Source: Epiperipatus broadwayi
Lineage: Eukaryota; Onychophora; Udeonychophora; Euonychophora; Peripatidae
DNA length: 64,000 nucleotides
Assembly: GCA_028023455.1 (NCBI GenBank)
Contig: JAQFVV010000042.1
Coordinates: 4,173,739 to 4,237,738, forward strand
Direction: 5' to 3'
The notes below the pieces were generated by a model. The model searched no databases. It was not told the origin of the DNA and saw only the letters and a list, made by a program, of their open reading frames with translations. The translations under genes and the position numbers were made by a program. Shown piece after piece: positions 47,512 to 57,240 of this stretch (within the stretch, counting starts at the first letter, position 1; each line of letters starts with the position of its first letter).

Positions 47512-48260
47512 ATGACAACTAAATAAAACGTTTTAAATATTTGCACAATGGTGGATTAACCATCTCAAGTGCAGAACTTCCGAAATAAAATTTTAAAAAA
47601 ATCACTTTACTTTTGCTTGGGATTTTTTTAATCCAGCCATTAATTAACTATCCAAGTCAACTGTTCGGAAAAAGTCTGAAATATCTTGCACCAATCAATG
47701 GGATTTATCAGGAGTTTTTGTTTATTAACAGTTTTATAACTTTTTTATTTGGATTTTTTATTTATTGCGTTATATTCTAGTCAATGTGGGATTCAAATAA
47801 TATAATAAATAACTGGTTGGGTGAACTACATCGCAAAAATGCTTACTTTTTAATATAATTATACATAAAGAATTATAAAAATGGATTATGGTATGAAATA
47901 CATTATAAAAATATTAATGTAAATTTTTTCATAATGTATCTTATGAGAAGAAAGGATAGAACAATGATTTCTGATATTTTCCATATTACTTCTTGATTAT
48001 TACCCTCTTTTACAATTTTCTAAGCTTCTACTCGAAAATTATTCATTATGTGATTAATTCTTAGTCATATTTTTATTGCTTTAGTTTAAGAGGTACTGAA
48101 ATAATAATGTTTTATTACATAATGTTAAAACTGCATCAAAAAATTTGAAATTATTAATTACCAGTAAAATTTCCAAGTAAAAAAATGAAAAAAACTTAAT
48201 AAAATTAATATTTGAAATGCATGCATTCTTCATATACCTGGAGCTTAATTATAAATATAG
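47512..48260. other. AT-rich spacer
   Basis: I see nothing recognisable. Confidence 0.4.
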
Positions 48261-48270
48261 GGGATTTGAA

Positions 48271-48521
48271 CACAGACTTTCAAGCACCCTTCAAATATCC
48301 ACAGTATCTCATACCACTGATATACATGACTACACATGATTGAGCACTGATTATATATGTCTGGGAGATGATAATCTGGACCACCTGATGATGATGGTTC
48401 AGCTCGAAATATATAGGTGATTATTTATCTTTTCTACATGTGTGTGGTCATGTGTATCAGTGGTATGAGATAGTGTGAATAGTTGAAGAGTGCTTGAAAG
48501 TGTGGATTCAATCCCCCATAT
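48271..48521. mobile_element. ~250-bp foldback element
   Basis: ACAGACTTTCAAGCACCCTT is inverted near 48490-48515 (AGAGTGCTTGAAAGTGTGGA). TATCTCATACCACTGATATA pairs with TATCAGTGGTATGAGATAG. The loop contains GATGATGATGGTTCAGCTCG. It has no coding potential. Confidence 0.7.
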
Positions 48522-48940
48522 TTATAGTAAAACTAAATAATTTAGAACACAATTGGTATTTTTTAAATTTAATTTTTGTGCAAATCTCATTGAATAAAAA
48601 AATTAGTCTATAATACAAATGCCAAATACACTAATGTAAAACAGTAAACTGAAAGATTCACTTTAATAAGATTAGAGATAATAGTTGACATCTGGTGATC
48701 AACATTTTCCAAATTATAAATAAATTCAATCTCTACATCTGCTGTCTATTAATAAACTATTTCACTCGATTACATATCTGTGTGAGTATGCTCATATCAT
48801 AAACTTTTGCATAATTAGAATATAAAATTTGCTTTATCATGTCAATAGTAAATGTAAATTTATTGCCATAATAAGAAACATTTGGGAATAAATATATATT
48901 ACATAAAGAATACAAGGTTGTAAGTACATGATTATGTTTT
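48522..48940. other. AT-rich spacer
   Basis: I see nothing recognisable. Confidence 0.4.
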
Positions 48941-49197
48941 CATTTTGGGCTCAAAGCTTTATTTTAGCTAAAAAGTAAAAGGTGGCTGCTGGAAGGTTGC
49001 ATTAGATCCTAAGATCTAGGTGCAGGGCTCTCAGATCCAAAGCTCCTCACTGATGAAGGCCACAAGCTAGAAACTAGTCTGGGAATATTGGATGAATAAT
49101 CACTACATAGGAATTTTATGCACAAACCTTCCTGCATCCATTGATTACTCTGGTTTGCATTGAATGGCACTACTGTATGGAGAGTTTTGCCTCTATG
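48941..49197 (+). mobile_element. Hammerhead-type repeat, family A, single + copy
   Basis: It contains GGTGGCTGCTGGAAGGTTGC, AGATCTAGGTGCAGGGCTCT, the ribozyme candidate, GCACAAACCTTCCTGCATCC and GGAGAGTTTTGCC in family order. It is less than one full 457-bp monomer. Confidence 0.8.
49044..49085 (+). ncRNA. Candidate type I hammerhead ribozyme
   Basis: The order is TCCTCA (stem I 5' strand), CTGATGA, AGGC-loop-GCTA (stem II), GAAA, CTAG, TC (cleavage after GUC), TGGGAA (stem I 3' strand). The catalytic boxes are all intact. Stem I pairs A-U, C-G, U-G and C-G before a mismatch; stem II has mismatches at its core-proximal and distal ends. Stem III is the 2-3-bp palindrome ACUAGU, which would favour a dimeric form. 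Confidence 0.65.
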
Positions 49198-49745
49198 ATT
49201 AATAATGCTAAATTATTTAGATTAAATGTGGAATGTTTAATAGCTTATATGAATAATAAGTTTTATTTAAATCAAATAGCTTATTTAAATAAAAAATATT
49301 TAATAGCTGTGTCTAAATTGTACATCTATCTTATTTGTGTATACATTAACACATAATTTGATATAACATTTGTTTTCTTATAAATTTTTAATTAACTGAA
49401 TAATTATTTTATTTAATTCTTAAATTTTTTCCACCTATTTTCTTTTTATTTTCATAATGGCTTTGATTAACTCATCTATTACTCCCAAAAGACTACCTCC
49501 ACTCTCTCTCATTGACTCACTATTATGAAATAACCACTTTGATACATTTATATATTTGAGTTAATATTATTTATTTATTGTAGGCATAACTTAAATTGAT
49601 AAATGCTATTCAACATCAGAGAGACCAATCCCTTATACTACATTATTATTTTTTGGGGGATGAATGCATTATTTGGCAGTTTGAACACCTGCAACCATGC
49701 TAGAATAGTAACATATTCTTATATTTTGCAGCCTCTTTATTTTAA
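49198..49745. other. AT-rich spacer
   Basis: I see nothing recognisable. Confidence 0.4.
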
Positions 49746-49747
49746 GT

Positions 49748-50122
49748 CAATAAACATCATATGATCACTATTTCTTATGCTTGCTCATAATTGTTATTGA
49801 AACAGGCAAAACTCTCCATACAGTATTGCCACTCAGTGCAAGCCAGAGTAATCAATGGATGCCAGAAGGCTTGTGCATAAAATTCCCATCTAGTGCCTAC
49901 TCATCCAATATCCCCAGACTAGTTTCTGGCTTGTGGCCTTCATCAGTACTCTCAGATCCAAGGCTCTTCACGGACAAAGGCCACAAACCAGAAAATAGTC
50001 TGGGGATATTGGATGAGTAGGCACTAGATGGGGATTTTATGCACAAGCCTTCTGGTATCTCTTGATTACTCTGGCTTGCCCAGAGTGGCAATACTGTAAG
50101 GAGAGTATTGCCTGTTTCTCTT
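49748..50122. mobile_element. Hammerhead-type repeat, family A, head-to-head pair
   Basis: A minus unit (49748-49950) meets a plus unit (49951-50122) with the inversion at CAGTACTCTCAGATCC, just outside the core. Each half has the CACTAGAT or ATCTAGTG, GCATAAAAT or ATTTTATGC, and GGCAAAACTCTCC-type blocks. Frames across it are artefacts of the palindrome. Confidence 0.8.
49911..49946 (-). ncRNA. Hammerhead-like core with stem I lost on one side
   Basis: On the minus strand: CTGATGA, AGGCCACAAGCCA, GAAA, CTAG, TC, TGGGGA. The boxes and cleavage site are intact, but the inversion junction replaces the 5' stem I strand with AGTA. The + strand partner at 49963-50007 is decayed (CGGACAA instead of CTGANGA). 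Confidence 0.5.
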
Positions 50123-51995
50123 TATCTATTGAGTAAATTTTACAAAAAATATAATCTGAACGTCTTTATTACTTTAAACACATGCAGCAAAACATAAAGA
50201 CATCTAACAGATGTATAAAGGTTGCAAATGGGGTAAAAATTGTCTACAACTTTTACATTATGTGTTTAAAATTATGGGCTTGGTCTGAATTTATACAAAT
50301 TCACATTATAAATTAAAAAGATCACAAAATATCTAATAATATAATAAAACATTATTATTATAATGGGAATGCAAATAATCAGTTTCCGGCACAACTGACT
50401 TTCGGTCATATAAGAGTTTTGTCTGGCTTTTATGTTGAAAAGTAATTATTAATTTATATTATACTTACAGTGATCCATGAGATTAACTCAGATAAATACA
50501 TATAACAAATTCGCTTCATATAGCTTGAACCTTCCATTTGTTTAATCTCGTATCCTTCCATTTGTTTAATCTCGTGTAACAACTTTTTTTCTTTCTATAC
50601 CTTTTCATTTCATAGTTCCTCTTGCAATATTTTTTGTTTCTTTTTGCATAACTATTCAACTATTATTTTTGACATCTAATCTATAATTGGATAAATCTTC
50701 AAAGATTTTTTTTAAATTTAATATTAATCTTGATTATAACATTCCTGAAATATTGTACTATCTGTTAAATACATGTTTATAGCTTTTGATTTAGTTTCTA
50801 TCACATCATGTCAAAGAATATACATTTTATATGCTGTCAAATACAGTTTCCAGTTTATAAATTTTCATGTCTGTTATTGCATAGATAAACATATCATTAA
50901 TCTTATTTATTGTTTCATGTTTTCTTCTGCACTTTTATTTAGGTAGTTCAGCTTTTTAGATAGCCATTTTGATGTCCTGAGCACAAATTTTAAATTGGGT
51001 GGTTATCCTTGCTGTTATGATTCATCAATTTTATATTCTTAATATATTTGTTAAGCCAGTTTGTTGCATTCTACTAATTAGACAGTTGATTTCTATTACT
51101 GAAGAATTGACAATACAACAATAAGCAGCAATTAATAGCCAAATTGATATCTTTTTAAAATTTTGTAGTTTTTCACCTTTTCAAGTTCAAAAATAGTAAA
51201 AATAAATGTAAGCAATTTAATCTTTCTTATGATCAGCTCACGTAGTATCTTTTGTAATCATTATTTGTTCTTCAAATCAATGTTTTCTTGGAAATGATAA
51301 ATATCTTGAAATCAGATCTTAGAAGGTTTTTTGATGCACATTAAACGCTTTTTTAAATGATCCTCATGATATTTATTTTTATAAGATTTTTTACAGATGA
51401 CGCACATTGTGTGTGTGTTTCATGTTCGATGGTCTGATCAGAAAACTCGTTTGTCAAAAATTATTTTTTTCTAAATTTGTATAGCTCAAAATTATGCCAA
51501 TTGAAGCATATGTCCTTACAAATTTTTATATTCAAAAATTGAATTTCATTCTGTCTATTGCTGGGGTTCCATAAATAACATGAAATTTAATTGGAAAAAA
51601 AAAAGGCCTAACAAGTTAAAGATTACTAGAGGATAATATCTATATCCCTAGTGGAAATTTTCAGAAAACATGAAAGAATTGCTATTGTATTGGAAGAAGA
51701 GAAAAGATAAAATATTTAAATAGTTAAATAAATGTCAATTTAAAAATCACGAAATAAACAGAGAATGCTCATTATATTAAAAATAGTAAAAGTAGTATGC
51801 TGTGTGTTTAGCAACTGTAGGAGAGTAATACCTATCCCGACAGTGGTGAAGGCTATGAACAATATTATAATCATATTTTTTGTTTTTAAGTCAATATATT
51901 GGTCTTATCACAAATAATTTTATGCATTAAATGATCACTGGTCAACTACCTGGAAAAATAAGCCTGTTTATGACCTAGAAAAATTATAAGGTTCA
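50123..51995. other. Mostly unassigned AT-rich region
   Basis: On the minus strand near 51420-51340 a short frame reads MCVICKKSYKNKYHEDHLKK, which looks like a Cys2-His2 knuckle and may be the C-terminal finger of the decayed LINE at 52880-54330. This is weak. Nothing else is recognised besides the tandem duplication at 50530. Confidence 0.3.
50530..50577 (+). repeat. 24-bp tandem duplication
   Basis: CCTTCCATTTGTTTAATCTC at 50530 recurs exactly at 50554. Confidence 0.9.
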
Positions 51996-52066
51996 CTTAG
52001 CCTAGATTTGAATCTCAAGTTATGAGCATGGTAAGCAGGTATAGTAACTACTATAACGAAACAACC
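51996..52066 (-). repeat. tRNA-Val-like SINE or tRNA relic
   Basis: On the minus strand this reads GTTTCGTTATAGTAGTTACT (compare the tRNA-Val 5' half), with a B-box-like GAGATTCAAATC. The cloverleaf is poor. It is probably the head of a SINE; the tail would lie towards lower coordinates. Confidence 0.35.
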
Positions 52067-52570
52067 TTCCAAAAGTAGAGGTATTGGATTCTTTATTAAT
52101 AAATATTAGAAGATTATAGGAAAATAACTTTTCTAAATGGGTTATTCAAACCAATTAACAATTCCCAGCCATTCAAAAAAAAAAAAGGTAGCTTTATTTA
52201 AATCGTATTTTAAGGGAATGGCGGGAGATTTGATTGCAAATAAATGGAATCGAGTATATTAACGAAAGTTGTTCACATAATTAATTATTAGTAAAAAAAT
52301 CCCCTGAATTAATTAAATTAGTATTTTTTTTATATATTATAATTTTTTATCAGAAAAAAGTTGAGAGGATCTAATAGTTTTGAAAATAGAAAATAATTTA
52401 TTTTAATAAATTATAAGCAAAAAGAAACAATATTTAACAATTTTAATATTCTAGTTAAGTAATAATTATACGGTCAGTGATCCGTAGGTAATGCGACATT
52501 TGACACGGAAATGGCAGATTGAGTCCAACGATTTCTTTCAAATGATCAACAGATTTTTTTTTATTTTATC

Positions 52571-52624
52571 TAGAAGAATCGATCCAGGAACGTAAGCCCA
52601 CTCCCCACTGCGCTAAGAAGCATA
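52571..52624 (-). repeat. tRNA-Met-like relic
   Basis: On the minus strand GCTTCTTAGCGCAGTGGGGA matches the elongator tRNA-Met 5' region style and GGATCGATTC is B-box-like. The stretch between is too short and the acceptor stem is not closed, so it is not a functional tRNA. Confidence 0.4.
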
Positions 52625-52879
52625 AGGTAACATCAGTAGTGATTACGGGCTTGCAAAATGCTAAATGCATTTTAATGTAGAAGTTAATAACCAAGATTAA
52701 TGAATGTATATTATTATTATGAAAATAAAATAAACAAAGACAAAAAGCTAAAGATTAACCAGTTGAAGATGAGTTTTGCTATATATCAACTGTACACACT
52801 GTGAAACAGACATGCATCCACATACTATCATTAATCCTTTAATCTATTTATTTGATAATTTGTTGGCTGTCTTAATTTT

Positions 52880-54330
52880 TCTAAAGCAAATTTATTGTTT
52901 TTCTTGTTTTCCTGAAAGATATTAATACTTTATACAATTATAGTTCGTATTCTATTCGATTCTTAGCTATATTCCATTACAATTATTGTTGCAATATCTT
53001 TGATATAATCTATATGACAAAGAAATATATTTCTCTTATAAAAACTTATTCATGTTCACCACCAAGTATTCATTTAGAAAGTTTATTTCTATTCATTTAT
53101 TTTATATGCCTAATCTAATGAATATATGCCCCTATAATGGGCAGTTCACTACTATCATTTCCAACAAAACTGAAAAACATGAATTGGATTTACTATCATA
53201 TTTTCAGAATCTTGTGAAAAATCCTTAAAAAAAAGATTTCCAATGCCTTAAAGTTATGATAGCAGAAATTTATAAATCACTTCAATACAAGAAATTGGTC
53301 AGATTAATAGTTGGGTTGAAATAGTTATATCATTACGATGAAATGTCCTGCCTATGTTGCTTTTCAACTCCAAATCTTTTCCATTTAAAATGTTATCATC
53401 CCAAGTAATTTAAAAGATTTTCAAGTTGATATCAATCAAAGTTAAAAATAAGATTTTCCCCACATTAATTACCACAAACAAAATCTTAATAACTTTTGAT
53501 CAAAATATTTAATTTTTTTTTGTAAATCGTCTTTTATACTATTAAGAAGAGTACAGAAATCAGCATCTATAAGCCGAAAAGATGAAGTTTTGTTTATATT
53601 TTTAATTGGTTAAAATTAAGACTCCATCATCTAACCTTTATCACATTTTGATGCTTACTTTAGCAATTCTGTTATAAACTGTTTCAAACACTGACACCCA
53701 TATTTAAAAACAGATTTCATTTCAATCTCTCAGATTTTTTACCAGCAATAATAACTTTTCCATTCATAACATCATACAAAAGCAATATAATATAAATAAA
53801 CTTCACTAAAGAACGATCGAGATTTAAATATTAATATGAACCTTCCTTTGATTAACTGAATCAAATATCATAACTAAATTAACAAAAGCAGTATATAAAT
53901 CATGATTTTTGCTAAGGATACTTTTTTTGCATTCGTCTTGCAGCAAAAACTATAAATATTTCACTTTTTATCTAACACTAGTCCAAGTTTCTGGTAACTA
54001 TCTATCTATGTCTGGAAGCAACCTATTCAATATAATTCTTGAAAGTATTTTGTTAGCAACAATATTTCAAAATAATTTCTGCAGTCTTATCTATCCATTT
54101 TATTTTTATAAATTGGAACAAAATATCCTTAAAAGTAGGTTGCTCAACATCTAAGGTATTATCTAAAAAAAAATTCTAATAGTTTTGAATCTAATATATC
54201 ACTACCGTATTTTAACAAACTTCTCCAGGCATCCAACCAATACTTATAGTATTTTTATTTTTAAGATAATAAAAAACTGAATTAATTTTATAAAAGTTGA
54301 ATATTTTTATTTGAATCATAATGAAATGAT
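52880..54330 (-). pseudogene. Decayed LINE reverse transcriptase
   Basis: On the minus strand, with stops ignored, near 53960-53840 the reading gives QDECKKS-LSKNHDLYTAFVNL followed by VMIFDSVNQ, matching the LYTAFVDLTKAFDSVNR block of many animal LINE reverse transcriptases. Upstream, LPETWTSVR corresponds to the LPE-QCGFR block. Downstream only scraps remain. No intact frame longer than about 80 codons exists. The clade is uncertain. Confidence 0.5.
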
Positions 54331-54500
54331 AAATTGGACATAATAAAAAGCACTTACCTGAATTTTTGTATATTATTCAAAAAGTGAATTGATAAAAAAT
54401 CAAGTCAGATGACCTAATTTTAATAAAACTCCTATTTACAAATGTTATATATAGAGTAAGTTAAAAACAAACTCTTATGAAGCTTCAAAAATACCCTCAA

Positions 54501-54540
54501 CCTCAGACCGCAGTTTCTGCCTCTAGCGTCATCAGTGAGG
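54501..54540 (-). ncRNA. Candidate type I hammerhead ribozyme
   Basis: On the minus strand: CCTCA, CTGATGA, CGCTAGAGGCA, GAAA, CTGCGG, TC, TGAGG. Stem I CCUCA/UGAGG is fully paired. The CCGCGG stem III of the sister copies is CTGCGG here, a C-to-T change at a CpG. Confidence 0.65.
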
Positions 54541-54885
54541 TGCTAGGGAATAAAAATACTAGAACTAGTCCAGCATTTTATCAATGCCTAACTATTGAGA
54601 AGAAAATCTGAAACTTTCAGACATTTAAATGTCCAAAAATCCAGCTATCTAACTCAAATAGCCGTATGGGACTGAACTAAGTTCAGATACACCATATATT
54701 AATAGCTCTGGCAATATAAAATCGCCAAAGCATTAATAGCAAAAAACTAAAATTAAATTGATAAAAAATCAAGTCAGATAGCTGGATTTTTGGACATTTA
54801 AATGTCTGAAAGTTTCAGATTTTCTTCTCAATAGTTAGGCATTGATAAAATGCTGGACTAGTTCTAGTATTTTTATTCCCTAGCA

Positions 54886-54924
54886 CCTCGCTGATGACCT
54901 AGAGGCAGAAACCGCGGTCTGAGG
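54886..54924 (+). ncRNA. Candidate type I hammerhead ribozyme, shortened stem II
   Basis: The order is CCTCG, CTGATGA, CCTAGAGGCA, GAAA, CCGCGG, TC, TGAGG. Compared with the copy at 55254, one base is missing from stem II and the last stem I base is G. The boxes and GUC are intact. Confidence 0.6.
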
Positions 54925-55253
54925 TTGAGGGTATTTTTGAAGCTTCATAAGAGTTTGTTTTTAACTTACTCTATATATAACATTTGTAAATAGGAGCTTT
55001 ATTAAAATTAGGTCATCTGACTTGATTTTTTATCAATTTAATTTTAGTTTTTTGCTATTAATGCTTTGGCGATTTTATATTGCTAGAGCTATTAATATAT
55101 GGTGTATCTGAACTTAGTTCAGTCCCATACGGCTATTTGAGTTAGATAGCTGGATTTTTGGACATTTAAATGTCTGAAAGTTTCAGATTTTCTTCTCAAT
55201 AGTTAGGCATTGATAAAATGCTGGACTAGTTCTAGTATTTTTATTCCCTAGCA

Positions 55254-55293
55254 CCTCACTGATGACGCTAGAGGCAGAAACCGCGGTCTGAGG
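55254..55293 (+). ncRNA. Candidate type I hammerhead ribozyme, best copy
   Basis: The order is CCTCA (stem I), CTGATGA, CGCTAGAGGCA (stem II with G-C, C-G and U-G pairs), GAAA, CCGCGG, TC, TGAGG (stem I). Five perfect stem I pairs, both conserved boxes, a palindromic stem III (ACCGCGGU) and the GUC cleavage triplet all sit in the right order and spacing. The base pair nearest the core in stem II is a C/A mismatch, the one departure from a consensus hammerhead. Confidence 0.75.
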
Positions 55294-55348
55294 TTGAGGG
55301 TATTTTTGAAGCTTCATAAGAGTTTGTTTTTAACTTACTCTATATATA

Positions 55349-56160
55349 ATATTCAAAAAGTGATCAAAATGTTGTAATTTTTTTAAAAATAAAATCATTA
55401 GCATTTAATCGGACATTTTTTAAGGCTCATATTTAATGCAATAACAACAAAAAAGGCCTAAAATCAATATAATAAGCAAAAAACTATAATTTCTTCAAAC
55501 TCTGTTTTGCTTATGAAGACAACGTTTACTTTATTATTGTTCCAAATAGAGAAATTCTACATGTTTTTATAATCAAGTCACTAATAATAGATCATTATTT
55601 CAAAGAAACAATTAAGATTTGTTCTTTGTTTAATGATTCCAAAGCAGACTTACATGTATCCACACATTTCTTCAGAAAATTCCATGCCTCAATTACAGGA
55701 CATAATTGAAATCAAAATTGGAAATTTTAATATCCATTAGTTGTAAATATTTATCTGCTGTCTAAAGAGTGAATAACAAATTTTGTACTAATTCATTTGG
55801 AATATAACACAATTATCATTCCAGTTTGGAGAATACTAATTGTGATTTGTTCAATAATTTGCACTAGTAAGTACTTGTATAATATTAACCTTTTTAACCC
55901 TTTGACTTGTAATGAAGAGTCAAATTATAACGGCATCTTATAAATTATATTACCAATAATATAATCTCCAAGATGACACTGTTTTGTGCAGGGTTGCATC
56001 TAAGTTACTTTGTAGTGTGTTGTTGTTTTTGTTTTTTTTTGTCTAAATAAAGTGTATGTGATAATCACTTTATATGTTGTATAAAAATTTAATAACTATA
56101 GTTCAACCAATAAAATATTCTTGTGTAGATTTAGATAATGTTAGTTTGCAAATATCAAAT
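55349..56160. other. AT-rich spacer
   Basis: I see nothing recognisable. Confidence 0.4.
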
Positions 56161-56164
56161 ACTT

Positions 56165-57240
56165 TAAACAGGGTAAAACTCTCCATACAGTAGTGCCACC
56201 CTATGCCAACCAGAGTAATCAATGGATGCTAGAAGGCTTGTGCATAAAATCCCTATCTAGTGCCTATTCATCCAATATCCCCATACTAGTTTCTGGCTTA
56301 TGGCCTTGGTCAGTGAGGAGCCTTGGATCTGAGAGCACTGCAACCTAGATCTTAGGATATAATACAACCCTCTAGCAGTCACCTTTTATCTCTACTTAAC
56401 TACAAAACTATGAGAATCAAATTGAAAACACAATAATATTTTCAATCTAAGCTCAATAGCTTATATAGTCATATGAGTCTAAACCCAGTTCAGCACCCAT
56501 ACATTTTGGTATCTTTGGCTCATTAACAACCATAGCCACCACTATCCTATTAAACATGATTGGTGTTAAACCACTAAACATCACATGATCACTATCTCTT
56601 ATATTAGCACATAATTGTTATTAAACAAGGCAAAACTCTCCATACAGTTGTGCAACCCTGTGCCAATCAGAGTAATCAATGAATGGCAGAAGGCTTGTGC
56701 ATAAAATCCCTATCTAGTGCCTACTCATCCAATATCCCCAGACTATTTTCTGGTTTGTGGCCTTTGTCAGTGAAGAGCCTTGGATCTGAGAGCAGCTGAT
56801 AGTGATCATGTGATGTTTAGTGGATTAACACCAATCTTGCCTAATAGGATAGTAGTGTCTATGATTGTTAAAGAGCCAAAGACCCTAAAATGTATGGTTG
56901 CTGAACTGAGTACATACAACTATATAAGCTATTGAGCTTAGATTGAAAATATTATTGTTTTCAATTTCATTCTCATAGTTTTGTAGTTAAGTAGAGATAA
57001 AAGGTGGCTGCTGGAGGGTTGCATTATATCCTAAAATCTAGGTGAAGTGCTCTCAGATCCAAGACTCCTCACTGACAAAAGCCACAAGCCAAAAACTAGT
57101 ATGGGGATATTGGATTAGTAGGCACTAGATAGGGATTTTATGCACTTCTGGCATCCATTGATTAAGTTTTGCCTTGTTTAATAACAATTATGTGCTAGTA
57201 TAATAGATAGTGATCATGTGATGTTTAGTGGTTTATCAAA
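56165..57240. mobile_element. Hammerhead-type repeat array, family A (457-bp monomers)
   Basis: Two minus-strand units lie head to tail: AAAACTCTCCATACAGT-type ends at 56174 and 56631 and ribozyme cores at 56285 and 56742 are both 457 bp apart. From about 56797 the orientation flips and a plus unit runs to 57240, bounded by GATAGTGATCATGTGATGTT at both ends 406 bp apart; it lacks about 50 bp found in the minus units. Ribozyme boxes are decayed: CTGACCA near 56310, CTGACAA near 56770 and at 57072 (also AAAA for GAAA). No ORF is present. Confidence 0.85.
57066..57107 (+). ncRNA. Decayed hammerhead core
   Basis: The order is TCCTCA, CTGACAA, AAGCCACAAGCCA, AAAA, CTAG, TA, TGGGGA. The layout is kept and stem I still pairs over six bases, but the catalytic G8 and G12 positions are both A, so it is predicted inactive. 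Confidence 0.6.

Larger units (their letters stand above)
54387..55348. mobile_element. Hammerhead-type repeat array, family B (369-bp monomers)
   Basis: One minus monomer (about 54387-54775) is followed by about 1.6 plus monomers (54776-55348). TTGATAAAAAATCAAGTCAG recurs at a spacing of 369 within the minus part, and the two plus-strand CTGATGA boxes (54891 and 55259) are 368 apart. Copies are almost identical (a few differences per 100 bp), so this is the youngest cluster in the window. It carries three ribozyme candidates and no ORF. Confidence 0.85.

Noticed and set aside
49781-50091. Overlapping + and - frames with nearly identical proteins
   Set aside because: They are mirror translations of a head-to-head non-coding repeat; the same peptide pattern on both strands is expected from an inverted repeat.
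51340-51600. Zinc-finger fragment on the minus strand as part of a viral or Maverick-type polymerase
   Set aside because: Only a short Cys2-His2-like peptide is visible; no polymerase, integrase or capsid motif occurs nearby. A LINE C-terminal finger is the simpler reading and even that is weak.
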